A stretch of 64,000 bases of DNA, from the NCBI GenBank assembly GCA_036734945.1, contig DAIMXP010000029.1:1-64000 (forward strand). Direction: 5' to 3'. This document shows, piece after piece, positions 7,457 through 15,463 of this stretch (its first letter is position 1; every line of letters begins with the position of its first letter). Under the pieces are notes generated by a model that saw only the letters and a program-made list of their open reading frames with translations, had not been told where the DNA came from and ran no database searches. Source of the stretch: UBA4733 sp036734945. Lineage in GTDB: Bacteria; Chloroflexota; UBA4733. Made by a program: the position numbers and the translations under genes.

Positions 7457-8578
7457 ATGCCGATCCGGCCGCGCACGGCGCCGCGGGTAGCACAGCGGCC
7501 GACAGCGCGGCATGAACCCACGCGCGTTGCGCCCCTCCGCCAACGGCCATTGCTGTTCAACTTCGATCCAACGCTGTCCAGCGTCGAGCAAGGACGGCGC
7601 AAGACCCAGTGGGTCGTGCTGGTCACGTTGGTGACCGTGGTGCTCGTGCTGCTGGTTGGCGGCGCCGGCATCTACATCAACAACATCCGCCAGCCCAGTA
7701 CACCCGTGGCTGTGGTAAACGGGGAGCCGATCCGCCGCGATACCTGGCAGCACTATCAAGCGCTGGTCATCGCTGAACTGCAAGGGCAGGCCCAGCAACT
7801 GCAGGCCAATCAACCGGCGCCCAACGATGCCGCCGCCACGGCCAACCAGCAGGCGGCGCTGAACGCCCTGCAGCAGCAACTCAGCAGCGTCGGTGATCAG
7901 GCCGCCAACGACCTCATCAATGCCCAGATCGTTGCCGATGCCATCCCGGCGCTAGAGAAGTCCGGCGCCCCTACTGCCCAGATCGTCCCGACAACCAGGC
8001 AAGTAGACGCGGCCCTGATCCAGGAACAGAAGCAGTTAGGCGCCCCAACCGCCAGCCAATATCAACAGGTGCTGGCCGCCACCGGCCTCAATGACGCCCA
8101 AGTACGCGGTATCCTGACGACACGCCTGGAAGAGACCAACATCAAGGCGTATCTCAGCAGGGATCTGAAGACGGTGCAGCCCCAGGTCAAGGCGCGAATA
8201 ATGAGCTTCGGTGACGCTGCCAAAGCAGCGGCCGCCCTGAAAGAGTTGCAGTCCGGTGGGCACTGGGCAGACGTCAATGCCCAGTACCAGAAGGACACGG
8301 CAGCGAAGGAGATCAGCCGCGCCGTGGACTGGACGCCGAAAGGCGTAGAAGATGCGACCTTCGACCAGTTCGCCTTCGGCGCCCAGCCCTTCCAGATCTC
8401 CCCGGTCCTGGGCGACAACGGCAGTTCGGAGATCATTCAGGTTACGGATGTGGCGCCGGCCCGGCCTTTGAGCCAGAGCCAGATCGATCAGATCAAGGCC
8501 AAGACCTACACGGACTGGCTGAGCAAAGAGACCAACAGCGCCCAGGTGCAACGCTCTCCGCAGAACATGGGACCATAA
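7457..8578 (+). CDS. Membrane-anchored SurA N-terminal/PpiC-like foldase
   Basis: Predicted peptidyl-prolyl isomerase-like chaperone on the outer face of the membrane. There is a ~50-residue cytoplasmic Arg/Pro-rich head, one transmembrane helix (about 52-74, rich in V and L), then 'VAVVNGEPIRRDTWQHYQAL', which is the SurA N-domain opening. A long Gln/Ala-rich helical region follows. The C-terminal half, from about residue 245 (VKARIMSFGDAAKAAAALKEL) to 'EIIQVTDVAPARPLS', resembles a parvulin domain. It follows rpsR by three bases and is probably cotranscribed. The exact client is unknown. Confidence 0.75.
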   Translation: MPIRPRTAPRVAQRPTARHEPTRVAPLRQRPLLFNFDPTLSSVEQGRRKTQWVVLVTLVTVVLVLLVGGAGIYINNIRQPSTPVAVVNGEPIRRDTWQHYQALVIAELQGQAQQLQANQPAPNDAAATANQQAALNALQQQLSSVGDQAANDLINAQIVADAIPALEKSGAPTAQIVPTTRQVDAALIQEQKQLGAPTASQYQQVLAATGLNDAQVRGILTTRLEETNIKAYLSRDLKTVQPQVKARIMSFGDAAKAAAALKELQSGGHWADVNAQYQKDTAAKEISRAVDWTPKGVEDATFDQFAFGAQPFQISPVLGDNGSSEIIQVTDVAPARPLSQSQIDQIKAKTYTDWLSKETNSAQVQRSPQNMGP

Positions 8579-8674
8579 GCATGACCATCGTCGTAGCGTC
8601 CCTGCTGGCTGCGACGACCCGGCCGATGCCATCGGCAGCATCGGGCACAAGCCTGGAGGAAGCGACCAACAACT

Positions 8675-9478
8675 ATGAGTACAACGCCATCGCCCACCTA
8701 CGCCGCGTTCTGGCTGCTCAAGGCGCAGCCATCCTGGCGGCAGCTTGAGGAAGCGACGCGCCGCGCCGCCCGGCAGGAATACCTGGCGACCCTGGATGCC
8801 CGACCAACCGGCCTGACCATCCGCGGCGCCTACTCCCTCGCCGGCTACCGTGCCGACGCCGACCTGATGCTCTGGCTGCATAGCCGGGAGTTCGCCGACG
8901 TGCAAACACTCGCCGTCGCCTTGCGCCGCACCACGTTGGGAGCACACCTGGCCTGGGCCTACGTCTACACCGGCGCTGCCACCCCTGCCCAGTATGACCC
9001 CACCCATAGCGCCGCCTTCCTGCAAGGCGCAACGCCCAAGCGCTACCTAAGCGTCTATCCCTTCATCAAAACGCCGGAGTGGTACCTGCTGACCTTTGAA
9101 GAGCGCCGGACCCTGATGGCCGACCACGGCCGCCTCGGTCGCCAGTTCAGTGTCCCACGCGCCGAGTTAGAAGCGGCTGCCGACGCAGCCCAAATCGACC
9201 AGGCATTTCGCCTGCGCTCCTTGCCGAACCCGAGTGTCACGTTCCCAATTCCGAGCGAAGCTGCTACAGGTGGCGGGGTGCTGACCAACACTGTCCATTC
9301 CTTCGGACTGGGTGACCAGGAGTTCGTTGTCGCTTTCGAATCGGACGATGCCTTCGAAATGGTGCGTATGGTGGAAACCCTCCGCGCCACCGAAGTACGC
9401 CGCTACACCAAACTCGACACGCCCATCTTCCTCGGCCAGCGCAAGCCGGCGGCGGAAGCGTTAGAGGATTTGGGGTAG
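8675..9478 (+). CDS. hemQ: Chlorite dismutase-family protein, probable coproheme decarboxylase
   Basis: Dimeric alpha/beta-barrel heme protein family. In monoderm-type bacteria HemQ (ChdC) converts coproheme to heme b. Family features are 'YAAFWLLKAQPSWRQL', 'DADLMLWLHSREFADVQ', the central 'YPFIKTPEWYLLTFEERRTLM', then DHGRLGRQF, with the His expected to be the proximal heme ligand. The C-terminal part carries 'HSFGLGDQEFVVAFE' and 'LRATEVRRYTKLDTPIFLG'. I do not see the distal Arg of true chlorite dismutases, consistent with HemQ. At 267 residues it is of normal length. No other heme genes are adjacent. It converges on nfo with an 18-bp 3' overlap. Confidence 0.8.
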   Translation: MSTTPSPTYAAFWLLKAQPSWRQLEEATRRAARQEYLATLDARPTGLTIRGAYSLAGYRADADLMLWLHSREFADVQTLAVALRRTTLGAHLAWAYVYTGAATPAQYDPTHSAAFLQGATPKRYLSVYPFIKTPEWYLLTFEERRTLMADHGRLGRQFSVPRAELEAAADAAQIDQAFRLRSLPNPSVTFPIPSEAATGGGVLTNTVHSFGLGDQEFVVAFESDDAFEMVRMVETLRATEVRRYTKLDTPIFLGQRKPAAEALEDLG

Positions 9479-10333
9479 GAGGGCGGCCTCCCCGGCTAAC
9501 CCGCGCAGGCGGGTGATGTTCTCCAAGTTCGGACCGCTGCGCTCAACGCCCGGCACCTCCAGCACCCACGGCAGGCGGCGCAGCGCGGGCTGCGCCAGCA
9601 GCGCGGCGAAGCCGGCATCCCCGATGAACCCTTCACCGATGTTGGCGTGCCGGTCACGGTGCGAGCCCAACGGGTGCAGGGAATCGTTGGCGTGGATGGC
9701 AACCAGACGGTCCAGGCCAATCTCCTGCTCGAACTCCTCCAGCGTGCGCTGAATGCCGTCAGGCGTGGCGACATCGTAGCCGGCGGCGAGAACGTGGCAG
9801 GTGTCCAGGCAGACGCCGAGGCGCGCGTCGCTGCCTAAGGCCCGAATGATCGTGCCCAACTCGCCAAAAGTACAACCGATGGCGCCGCCCTGACCGGCGC
9901 AGACTTCGAGCATCAACTGTGGACCACCTTCCAGGGCGGACAGCACGGACTCTATGCCCGCCGCCACGCGCGGCAGCACAGCCTCCAGTCCGGCGCCGCG
10001 GTGCGTGCCGGTGTGGACCACGATGCCCAGCACACCGGCGCGGGCGCCCAGTTGCCGGTACGCCTGCAACGAGCGAATGGAACCCTGCCAGATGCGTTCC
10101 TCCTCGGACGCCAGATTGATCAGGTAAATGGCGTGGACGATCCAGGGGGCGATATCGCTGGCGGCGGCCGCTACCTGGAAGGCCGCCACGTCGTCGCCCG
10201 GCAGGACGGATGCTCGCCAGGCGCTGGGGCCGGTGAAGAATATCTGGCCACAGTTGCCGCCGATAGCCACCTGGCGCTCAATCGCTTTGGACAAGCCGCC
10301 GGTGATAGAAACATGGCCACCGATGCGCATCAT
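9461..10333 (-). CDS. nfo: Deoxyribonuclease IV (apurinic endonuclease)
   Basis: Zinc-dependent AP endonuclease for base-excision repair. The protein begins MRIGGHVSITGGLSKAIE and shows 'NCGQIFFTGPSAWR', 'IVHAIYLINLAS', 'VVHTGTH', 'LMLEVCAGQG', 'LGVCLDTCHVLAAGYD', 'AIHANDSLHPLGSHRDRHANIGEG' and 'LEVPG', supplying the His/Asp/Glu ligands of the three-zinc site. The start is ATG 10333 (or the adjacent 10330), overlapping the TGA of the PHP gene (ATGA), which places nfo last in the dnaX-ebfC-recR-PHP-nfo string. At 290 residues it has typical length. Confidence 0.93.
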   Translation of the reverse strand: MMRIGGHVSITGGLSKAIERQVAIGGNCGQIFFTGPSAWRASVLPGDDVAAFQVAAAASDIAPWIVHAIYLINLASEEERIWQGSIRSLQAYRQLGARAGVLGIVVHTGTHRGAGLEAVLPRVAAGIESVLSALEGGPQLMLEVCAGQGGAIGCTFGELGTIIRALGSDARLGVCLDTCHVLAAGYDVATPDGIQRTLEEFEQEIGLDRLVAIHANDSLHPLGSHRDRHANIGEGFIGDAGFAALLAQPALRRLPWVLEVPGVERSGPNLENITRLRGLAGEAALLPQIL

Positions 10334-11061
10334 CGCGCCATGCGCTCCAGGCCAACGAGACGAGCAACCTTGCGTGTAGGATGGACGAGCAGCGCCTGCC
10401 ACTGCTGCAAAGCGAGCTCGCTCATGGGCACTTTCGCGCTCAACTCGCCTTCCTGAGGCTGCGTCGTTCGTGCCTCTAACGCTCGCAACAGATCAGCAGG
10501 CGTGTTGCCTGGAAACACCGTCGTCCATTTCAGCAGATGCTGAGGGAAGTGGGCATCGCTGCCACCGATCACCGCCAGGTGGTGTGTTCGCGCGAAGGCC
10601 GCCAGCCGTTCGCTGGAACGCACATAGGGGCTGTGCGATTCCAGACCCATGATCGCCACGTCGGCCAGTTCGCGTTCCAGTCGGCGTAGCCCAAGACCCA
10701 CGACCCATTGATCGGGATGAGCGACGATGCAGATACCGCCGGCTTCGGCAACCTGGCGGAGCGTCTCGCGTAAATTGCGCATCGCCGGGAAGCGCCTCCG
10801 GGGGTAGGGCGGCTGGAAGATGTACACCAGCATGTGCTTGCCGCCCCGAATGGTGACTTCGCAGCCCCAGAGCGGCGTGATGCTGGATGCGGGGTGATCC
10901 GCCTTCCAGGCTAGTGCATCTGCCCAGGCCCCGATCTCGTCGTGGTCGGTAAACGACACGACGTCGACGCCGCCGGCGGTATCCAGCAGGTCCAGGGTCT
11001 CGACCACGCTGCAGCGTCCATCGCTCTGCGTGCTATGCATGTGCAGCGCTGCCACACCCAC
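10330..11061 (-). CDS. PHP-domain phosphoesterase
   Basis: Metal-dependent phosphoesterase of the PHP fold, related to RNase AM and the exonuclease domain of DNA polymerase III. The metal-binding pattern is visible as LHMHSTQSDG, 'SFTDHDE', 'WGCEVTI', 'IVAHPDQW', 'LESHS' and 'GGSDAHFP'. It begins at GTG 11061 with AGGAGAGG upstream. It sits between recR and nfo and is coupled to nfo, suggesting a DNA or nucleotide repair role, though the substrate cannot be read from sequence. It is distinct from the PHP protein at 23306. Confidence 0.8.
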   Translation of the reverse strand: MGVAALHMHSTQSDGRCSVVETLDLLDTAGGVDVVSFTDHDEIGAWADALAWKADHPASSITPLWGCEVTIRGGKHMLVYIFQPPYPRRRFPAMRNLRETLRQVAEAGGICIVAHPDQWVVGLGLRRLERELADVAIMGLESHSPYVRSSERLAAFARTHHLAVIGGSDAHFPQHLLKWTTVFPGNTPADLLRALEARTTQPQEGELSAKVPMSELALQQWQALLVHPTRKVARLVGLERMAR

Positions 11062-11112
11062 GCCGTATTGTCCTCTCCTGCCTTCGCGCCAGGGGCCATG
11101 GTACCAGAGGGC

Positions 11113-11727
11113 CTACAGCGGGCGACGGCTCTCAAAGGCGCGGCTGAGGGTGAGGTCGTCGGTATATTCCAGGTCGCCACCCACGGGGAGACCGCGCCCC
11201 AGTCGAGTGACTATGGTGGCAAGGCCGGCGGCCCGCACCTCACGAGCGATATAGTCGGCGGTGGCGTCACCTTCCAGCGTAGGATTGGTCGCCAGCACCA
11301 GCTCGCGAACGGGACTGCGGCGGAGCCGCGTCAGTAACTCGGCGATCTTGAGCTCGTCCGGACCGATGCCCTCCAACGGATTGAGTGCGCCGTGCAGCAC
11401 ATGGTAGACACCGCGAAAGGCGTGCATGCGTTCCATGGAGAGGATATCGATCGGATCTTCCACAGCGCAGATCAGCGCATGGTCCCGACTCCGGGCGCTG
11501 CAGATAGCGCAGGGAACTTCCTCGGTGAGGTTGAAACACTCGCTGCAGACGACGATCTTTTCTTTCACGTCCAGGATCGCCTGCGCCAGTGTTTGGGAGC
11601 GCTCAGCCGGCGCGCGCAACAGGAAATAGGCTAAGCGCTGGGCAGTCTTCGGGCCAATCTGTGGTAGACGGCCCAACTCGTCGATGAGCGCCGCCACCGG
11701 ACGCGCGACACTGACACTATCAAACAC
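11113..11727 (-). CDS. recR: Recombination mediator RecR
   Basis: Loads RecA at gaps together with RecFO. The N-terminal helix-hairpin-helix 'LGRLPQIGPKTAQRLAYFLL', the C4 zinc finger CSECFNLTEEVPCAIC, and the TOPRIM domain beginning 'ALICAVEDPIDILSMER' with 'HVLHGALNPLEGIGPDEL' are all intact. It ends with 'LPVGGDLEYTDDLTLSRAFESRR'. GTG start at 11727 with AAGGA upstream; 204 residues, normal. It follows ebfC by 20 bp in the conserved dnaX-ebfC-recR order. Confidence 0.96.
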   Translation of the reverse strand: MFDSVSVARPVAALIDELGRLPQIGPKTAQRLAYFLLRAPAERSQTLAQAILDVKEKIVVCSECFNLTEEVPCAICSARSRDHALICAVEDPIDILSMERMHAFRGVYHVLHGALNPLEGIGPDELKIAELLTRLRRSPVRELVLATNPTLEGDATADYIAREVRAAGLATIVTRLGRGLPVGGDLEYTDDLTLSRAFESRRPL

Positions 11728-11747
11728 TGGTGCATCCTTCGTTCGAC

Positions 11748-12071
11748 CTAGAAGAGCCCTGGCGGCAAACCCATTCCCTGCAGACCGCCGGTGAGCGGCT
11801 CCATGCGCTTGGCGGCCATGTCTTGCGCTTTGCTGATGGCGTCATTGACTGCTGTGGTCAGCAACTCTTCCAACATCGCCACGTCGTTCGGATCGACAGC
11901 GTCCGGCGCGACGTGGATCGCCGTCACTTTGAGGTGGCCGGTGATAGTCACCGTGACAGCGCCGCCGGCGCTGCCATCCACGGTCTCGTTGCCCAGCGCC
12001 TCCTGAATCTTCAGCATCTGCTTCTGCATTTGCTGCACCTGCTGCAACATCTGCCGCTGGTTGCCCATCAT
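11748..12071 (-). CDS. ebfC: Nucleoid-associated protein, YbaB/EbfC family
   Basis: Small DNA-binding dimer found between dnaX and recR in many bacteria. The 107-residue protein has a long N-terminal helix with repeated QMLQQVQQMQKQM, then 'VDGSAGGAVTVTITGHLKVTAIHVAPDAVDP' and 'LLTTAVNDAISKAQDMAAKRM'. I pick ATG 12071 (AGGAG nine bases upstream) over the GTG at 12104, because the added residues lengthen the protein without family similarity. Confidence 0.93.
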   Translation of the reverse strand: MMGNQRQMLQQVQQMQKQMLKIQEALGNETVDGSAGGAVTVTITGHLKVTAIHVAPDAVDPNDVAMLEELLTTAVNDAISKAQDMAAKRMEPLTGGLQGMGLPPGLF

Positions 12072-12121
12072 GGTTGCCTGCTCCTCTTCGCTTTCGTTCA
12101 GCACAACGGTTGCCCTGGGAC

Positions 12122-13927
12122 CTATCCCGCGGCGCGGCTGTCCTCCGCCGGGATGACGCTCTCAATTGATGCGCCAAAAGCGTCCATCGCCATGCGCACC
12201 GTCGGGTTATTCCTGGCCTCGCTCACGAGATCGCGTGGTGGAGCTGGTTGCGGGTGCGGCGCGCCACCCGCGCCATTGAGCGGCGGCTCGGTCAGGGTCG
12301 GCGGACGATCAGACACGACGGCACGGGATACCGCCTCCGGGCCCGCCTCGGGTGGTGCTTCAGATGGAGCCGTTGGCGCGCTGCTCGGTCCCGGCATAGG
12401 CCTGCCGTTCAGCTCGCAGCGCAAGCCTAGCTTCTGGCCAAACACCTCTTCGATGACCGGTTCTACCGTGCTGCGCAGCCGTTGATCGTTCACGCTGTCC
12501 ATAACGAACTTACTGCCCTTGGCCGACAGCACCAGCGTCTGTCCATCAATGCCGAGCAACTGACCGGAGTTACACATGGCCTGAGCCTTGGAACTGACCG
12601 GACGCAGCTTCACCAGGGTACGTTCCCAGCGGCGACGGATGTCATCGGGCACCGAGGCTGCTGCTATCGGGTTGCGGTCGAACACGTCCGCTGACGCCAG
12701 CGCTGGCGCTTTCAGCACCTGATCCTCATCCGGCGACGCAGGTCGGCCGACCGGCGCCCCGCTCCGCTCCGGCCGCAGGTTGCCAGGTCGCGCCGCGACC
12801 GGGTCTGGAGCAGCCATTGCCGTTTCGGGGCGGGCGGTTCGCACGGGAGCCGCCACCGCCGCGGCCGGAGTTGCTGCCACCGGTTCCGCGCATACTTCTA
12901 CCGCCGCTAGCTCCAGCGGCAACTGCGGAATCATCGTCAACCGTGCGCTGAAATCGATCGCCGCGAAGGCCCGGATCGTGACGAGCAGGTGCGGCAGGTC
13001 CCAGCCCTTGCCGTTGCCTGCTCCCCGCGAGCCGGCGCTCTGCACCGCCAGTTCGCCGCGCAGGTGCGTGATCAACTGCTGGTTGAACTGGCGCAGGTCG
13101 GCGCCATCCTCGGCCAGCCGGTTCGGCATCTGCACGGCAGCAGCGACATTGCGCTCTCGCAGGTAGCCGGCGAACTCCATGACCGCCGCCTGCGGCACCA
13201 ATCCGAGCATTGCCGTCAGTTGATCGGCGCTGACCGCGGGGCCACAGAAGGCCACCGCCTGATCCAGGATGGAGAGCGCGTCCCGCAGACTGCCGTCGGC
13301 CACCTGCGCTAACTGCTCCAACGCCGGCGGTTCCAGCGTAAACCCTTCCGCCGCCGCCACCTCGGTCAAGCGCGCCCGGATGCCCGCCAAACTGTGCCGG
13401 TGGAAGCTGAAGTGCTGACACCTGCTGGAGATGGTGGCCGGCACCTTGTGCGCGTCCGTGGTGGCCAGGATGAAGATGACGTGGGCCGGCGGTTCCTCCA
13501 GCGTTTTGAGCAAGGCGTTGAAGGCTGCCTCGGTGAGTTGGTGTACTTCGTCGATGATATAGAAGCGGAAACGGCCCGTCGTGGCTGCCATGCCGACGCG
13601 CTCGCGCAATTCGCGGATTTCGTCGATGCCACGATTGGAGGCGCCGTCAATCTCCAGCACATCCAGCGAGCGACCGTCCCGGATGGCGACGCAGGAGACA
13701 CAACGATCGCACGGCTCGGCCCCCACCCGGTCCGGGCAGTTGAGTGCTTTAGCAAACAGGCGAGCGACGCTGGTCTTGCCGGTGCCACGCGGTCCCGTGA
13801 AGAGATAGGCGTGGGCCATCCGCTCCTCGCTGACAGCGTTCGCCAGGGTGCGGGCAACGTGCTCTTGCCCCACCATGGCGGCAAATGTCTGCGGGCGCCA
13901 TTTACGGTAGAGGGATTGGTACGCCAT
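12122..13927 (-). CDS. dnaX: DNA polymerase III subunit gamma/tau
   Basis: Clamp-loader ATPase. It begins AYQSLYRKWRPQTFAAMVGQ, with Walker A GPRGTGKTS near residue 45, the zinc-binding cysteines in 'CPDRVGAEPCDRCVSC', Walker B 'FYIIDEVHQL' and the sensor 'TISSRCQHF'. After about residue 370 comes a Pro/Ala-rich linker, then a C-terminal domain from 'RRRWERTLVKLRPVSSKAQAM' that is the tau-like part. ATG 13927 has AGGAGC upstream. At 601 residues it is a typical length. I see no clear slippery frameshift signal for a separate gamma form. Confidence 0.95.
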   Translation of the reverse strand: MAYQSLYRKWRPQTFAAMVGQEHVARTLANAVSEERMAHAYLFTGPRGTGKTSVARLFAKALNCPDRVGAEPCDRCVSCVAIRDGRSLDVLEIDGASNRGIDEIRELRERVGMAATTGRFRFYIIDEVHQLTEAAFNALLKTLEEPPAHVIFILATTDAHKVPATISSRCQHFSFHRHSLAGIRARLTEVAAAEGFTLEPPALEQLAQVADGSLRDALSILDQAVAFCGPAVSADQLTAMLGLVPQAAVMEFAGYLRERNVAAAVQMPNRLAEDGADLRQFNQQLITHLRGELAVQSAGSRGAGNGKGWDLPHLLVTIRAFAAIDFSARLTMIPQLPLELAAVEVCAEPVAATPAAAVAAPVRTARPETAMAAPDPVAARPGNLRPERSGAPVGRPASPDEDQVLKAPALASADVFDRNPIAAASVPDDIRRRWERTLVKLRPVSSKAQAMCNSGQLLGIDGQTLVLSAKGSKFVMDSVNDQRLRSTVEPVIEEVFGQKLGLRCELNGRPMPGPSSAPTAPSEAPPEAGPEAVSRAVVSDRPPTLTEPPLNGAGGAPHPQPAPPRDLVSEARNNPTVRMAMDAFGASIESVIPAEDSRAAG

Positions 13928-14062
13928 CGAAGCTCCTGACCCAACGATTATACCCACGGTGCGAGGGGTTCCCCTTTGAGGCGCAACGCCGCACACCGCG
14001 ATGGACAGAGGCTATGCCACGAAGGCTCGTCGAGCTATCATGGCCTGAAGGGGGATTGCACA

Positions 14063-14526
14063 ATGACTGCTCTTCCACCCCTGGTGTATCCAGACAACTC
14101 AGTGCTCAGCCGCCTCAGCGATCCCTCGGCCGCCTCAGCCGCCGAGGGATCGCTGAGGCGGCCCTGGTCCGGCGCATCATCGGAGCCTGTCGGAGCGGCC
14201 AACTGCGGCTCCTCAGTTCGGTGGTGCTGGAGGCGGAAGTGGGGAACGGCCCGCTTTTCGTTCAACGGGAGTCACGGAACGTACTGGCGCTCGCTGTAGC
14301 CACAGTGCCGTTACCGGAGATTTTGCGCACCGTACGCCGGCTCAACCGGTTGCGTATGCCGGCGACCGATGCCTTCCACCTTGCCGCAGCGGCCGCCGGC
14401 AACGCCAGGTATGCTGTGTCATGTGACAATGATTGGTTGCAACGGGCTAGCCAGGTTGCGGCGGTGTTGGGGCCGACGCCGATGATCGTGACACCTGCAG
14501 AGTTGGTCGAACGGGAGGGATTGTGA
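14063..14526 (+). pseudogene. PIN-domain protein gene, frameshifted within a 22-bp inverted repeat
   Basis: The PIN start MTALPPLVYPDNSVLSRLSD (ATG 14063, with GAAGGGGGA upstream) reads in one frame and supplies the first catalytic Asp. The rest, from about EAALVRRIIGACRSG, then 'LLSSVVLEAEV', 'MPATDAFHLAAAAAG' and 'YAVSCDNDWL', reads in another frame up to the TGA at 14524-14526. The switch falls exactly in the hairpin at 14109-14162. Either the gene is broken by the hairpin, or the hairpin caused a sequence error. The last bases overlap the start of the next gene (TGATG). Confidence 0.75.
14109..14162. repeat. 22-bp perfect inverted repeat inside the PIN gene
   Basis: The left arm (14109-14130) begins GCCGCCTCAGCGATCCCTCG. 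The right arm (14141-14162) is its exact complement, with a 10-base loop that itself repeats GCCTCAGCC. The arms are so GC-rich that the DNA or RNA hairpin would be very stable. It lies where the PIN reading frame breaks. Confidence 0.85.
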
Positions 14527-15014
14527 TGAGCGAACCAGCAACGACCTTGACAATGCTCCCCAGCAGGCTTGGAAGCTTGTCCCACGATGAACGGGAGCAG
14601 GTGATCACTGTGCTCGCCCAACGGTTCCCGACGGCTGAGGCGGTGACGCTCCTGACGGCGCTGGCAGGGACACGCGCGGAGATGGAAGCCGTACCTATGG
14701 CGCTCCAGGAACAGGCACAGCAGGCATTACTGGCAACCTTGCCGCGCGGCTTGGGCGCCATTGTGGTCAGCGCGCTAGGCATCCCCACAAAAAGCGACCA
14801 GGAGGCACTGGAAGATGTGCTCACGACACGGGAGAAGGCCGACCCCGTGTTCCGGCAGTGCGTGGAAGCGGAAGCGCTCCGCCGGCACATCCCGCGCTGG
14901 CTGGCAGCAAGTCGCCTGCGCTGGGATGGGATGAAGCTGGACGCGTTGGTGGCAACGCTCCAACATCAGGCCGATGATGCGTCGAATGATCGGAATAGTG
15001 CGTCGCGCAGGTGA
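14526..15014 (+). CDS. Hypothetical protein cotranscribed with the PIN gene
   Basis: 162 residues, overlapping the PIN gene by one base (TGATG), so translated with it. It is mostly helical and charged: 'LGSLSHDEREQVITVLAQRFPTAEAVTLLTAL' then Gln/Ala-rich 'ALQEQAQQALLATLP' and a C-terminal 'ADPVFRQCVEAEALRRHIPRWLAASR'. I do not recognise a domain. Antitoxins normally precede PIN toxins and contain DNA-binding motifs, which I cannot see here, so calling it the partner would be speculation. Confidence 0.5.
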   Translation: MSEPATTLTMLPSRLGSLSHDEREQVITVLAQRFPTAEAVTLLTALAGTRAEMEAVPMALQEQAQQALLATLPRGLGAIVVSALGIPTKSDQEALEDVLTTREKADPVFRQCVEAEALRRHIPRWLAASRLRWDGMKLDALVATLQHQADDASNDRNSASRR

Positions 15015-15059
15015 AGAGCGCCGCACCGTGCTGCTCATAGCGTTGCGAGAGCAACCCCA

Positions 15060-15189
15060 CGACCGGGCCGGGGAATGCCTCGATTGCCTGCACAATCAGC
15101 GCACTTTGCGAGATCCCCTTCTGACGAGCAAGGCGCCGAATACGCCTATCGATGTCCGGCGAAACGGTGACTTGTTTCCGAATGATCAT
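15060..15189 (-). pseudogene. Ribbon-helix-helix DNA-binding fragment
   Basis: From ATG 15189 on the minus strand the peptide MIIRKQVTVSPDIDRRIRRL, followed by ARQKGISQSALIVQAIEAF, is a good CopG/Arc-type ribbon-helix-helix domain. Beyond about 40 residues the frame runs antisense through the hypothetical gene at 14526-15014 and stops resembling anything. It appears to be the 5' end of an antitoxin gene cut off by that gene pair. It could still give a short functional peptide. Confidence 0.45.
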
Positions 15190-15250
15190 ACGGATGGTGT
15201 ACACAAGAACAGTGTGTAGTGGATTGAGGTACTCGCGCCTGGGGGACCGG

Positions 15251-15430
15251 CTAACGGAGCGGGTCGGCGAAGACCTCACTGATGGGGAGCGAGAAGCCGG
15301 GCGCCACATCCTGCCCGTCGAGCCGGCCGCCCACCCCCAGCGTTGCGACCGGGCCGGAGCGGCAACCGGGGCGCCACACGTCGACCTGCCGCCGAAGCAC
15401 GAACTGGGGGCCGGTGCGCGAGTGTACCGC
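15251..15430 (-). pseudogene. C-terminal scrap of a Uma2-family (DUF820) nuclease gene
   Basis: The minus-strand frame ending at TAG 15251-15253 reads ...VDVWRPG then DGQDVAPGFSLPISEVF just before the stop. This is the characteristic end of Uma2 proteins (a VWRPG strand, then DVLPGF-LPV-IF). No N-terminal PD-(D/E)XK region is present; further upstream the frame runs antisense into the TPR gene. A decayed fragment, next to the ribbon-helix-helix and PIN remnants. Confidence 0.55.
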
Positions 15431-15463
15431 AGCAGGTATGCTTCCAGCCAGGAGGTGCGGGCG

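Noticed and set aside
8581..8740. Small plus-strand frame (about 50 codons) starting ATG 8581 between the foldase gene and hemQ
   Set aside because: No recognisable protein, it overlaps the start of hemQ in another frame and has no good ribosome binding site.
12122..12700. Programmed frameshift site in dnaX for a separate gamma subunit
   Set aside because: I see no A-rich slippery heptamer followed by a stop in the -1 frame and a hairpin in the right place.
14109..14162. CRISPR-like repeat
   Set aside because: It is a single inverted repeat with a 10-base loop, not direct repeats with spacers. No other candidate array was found in the window.
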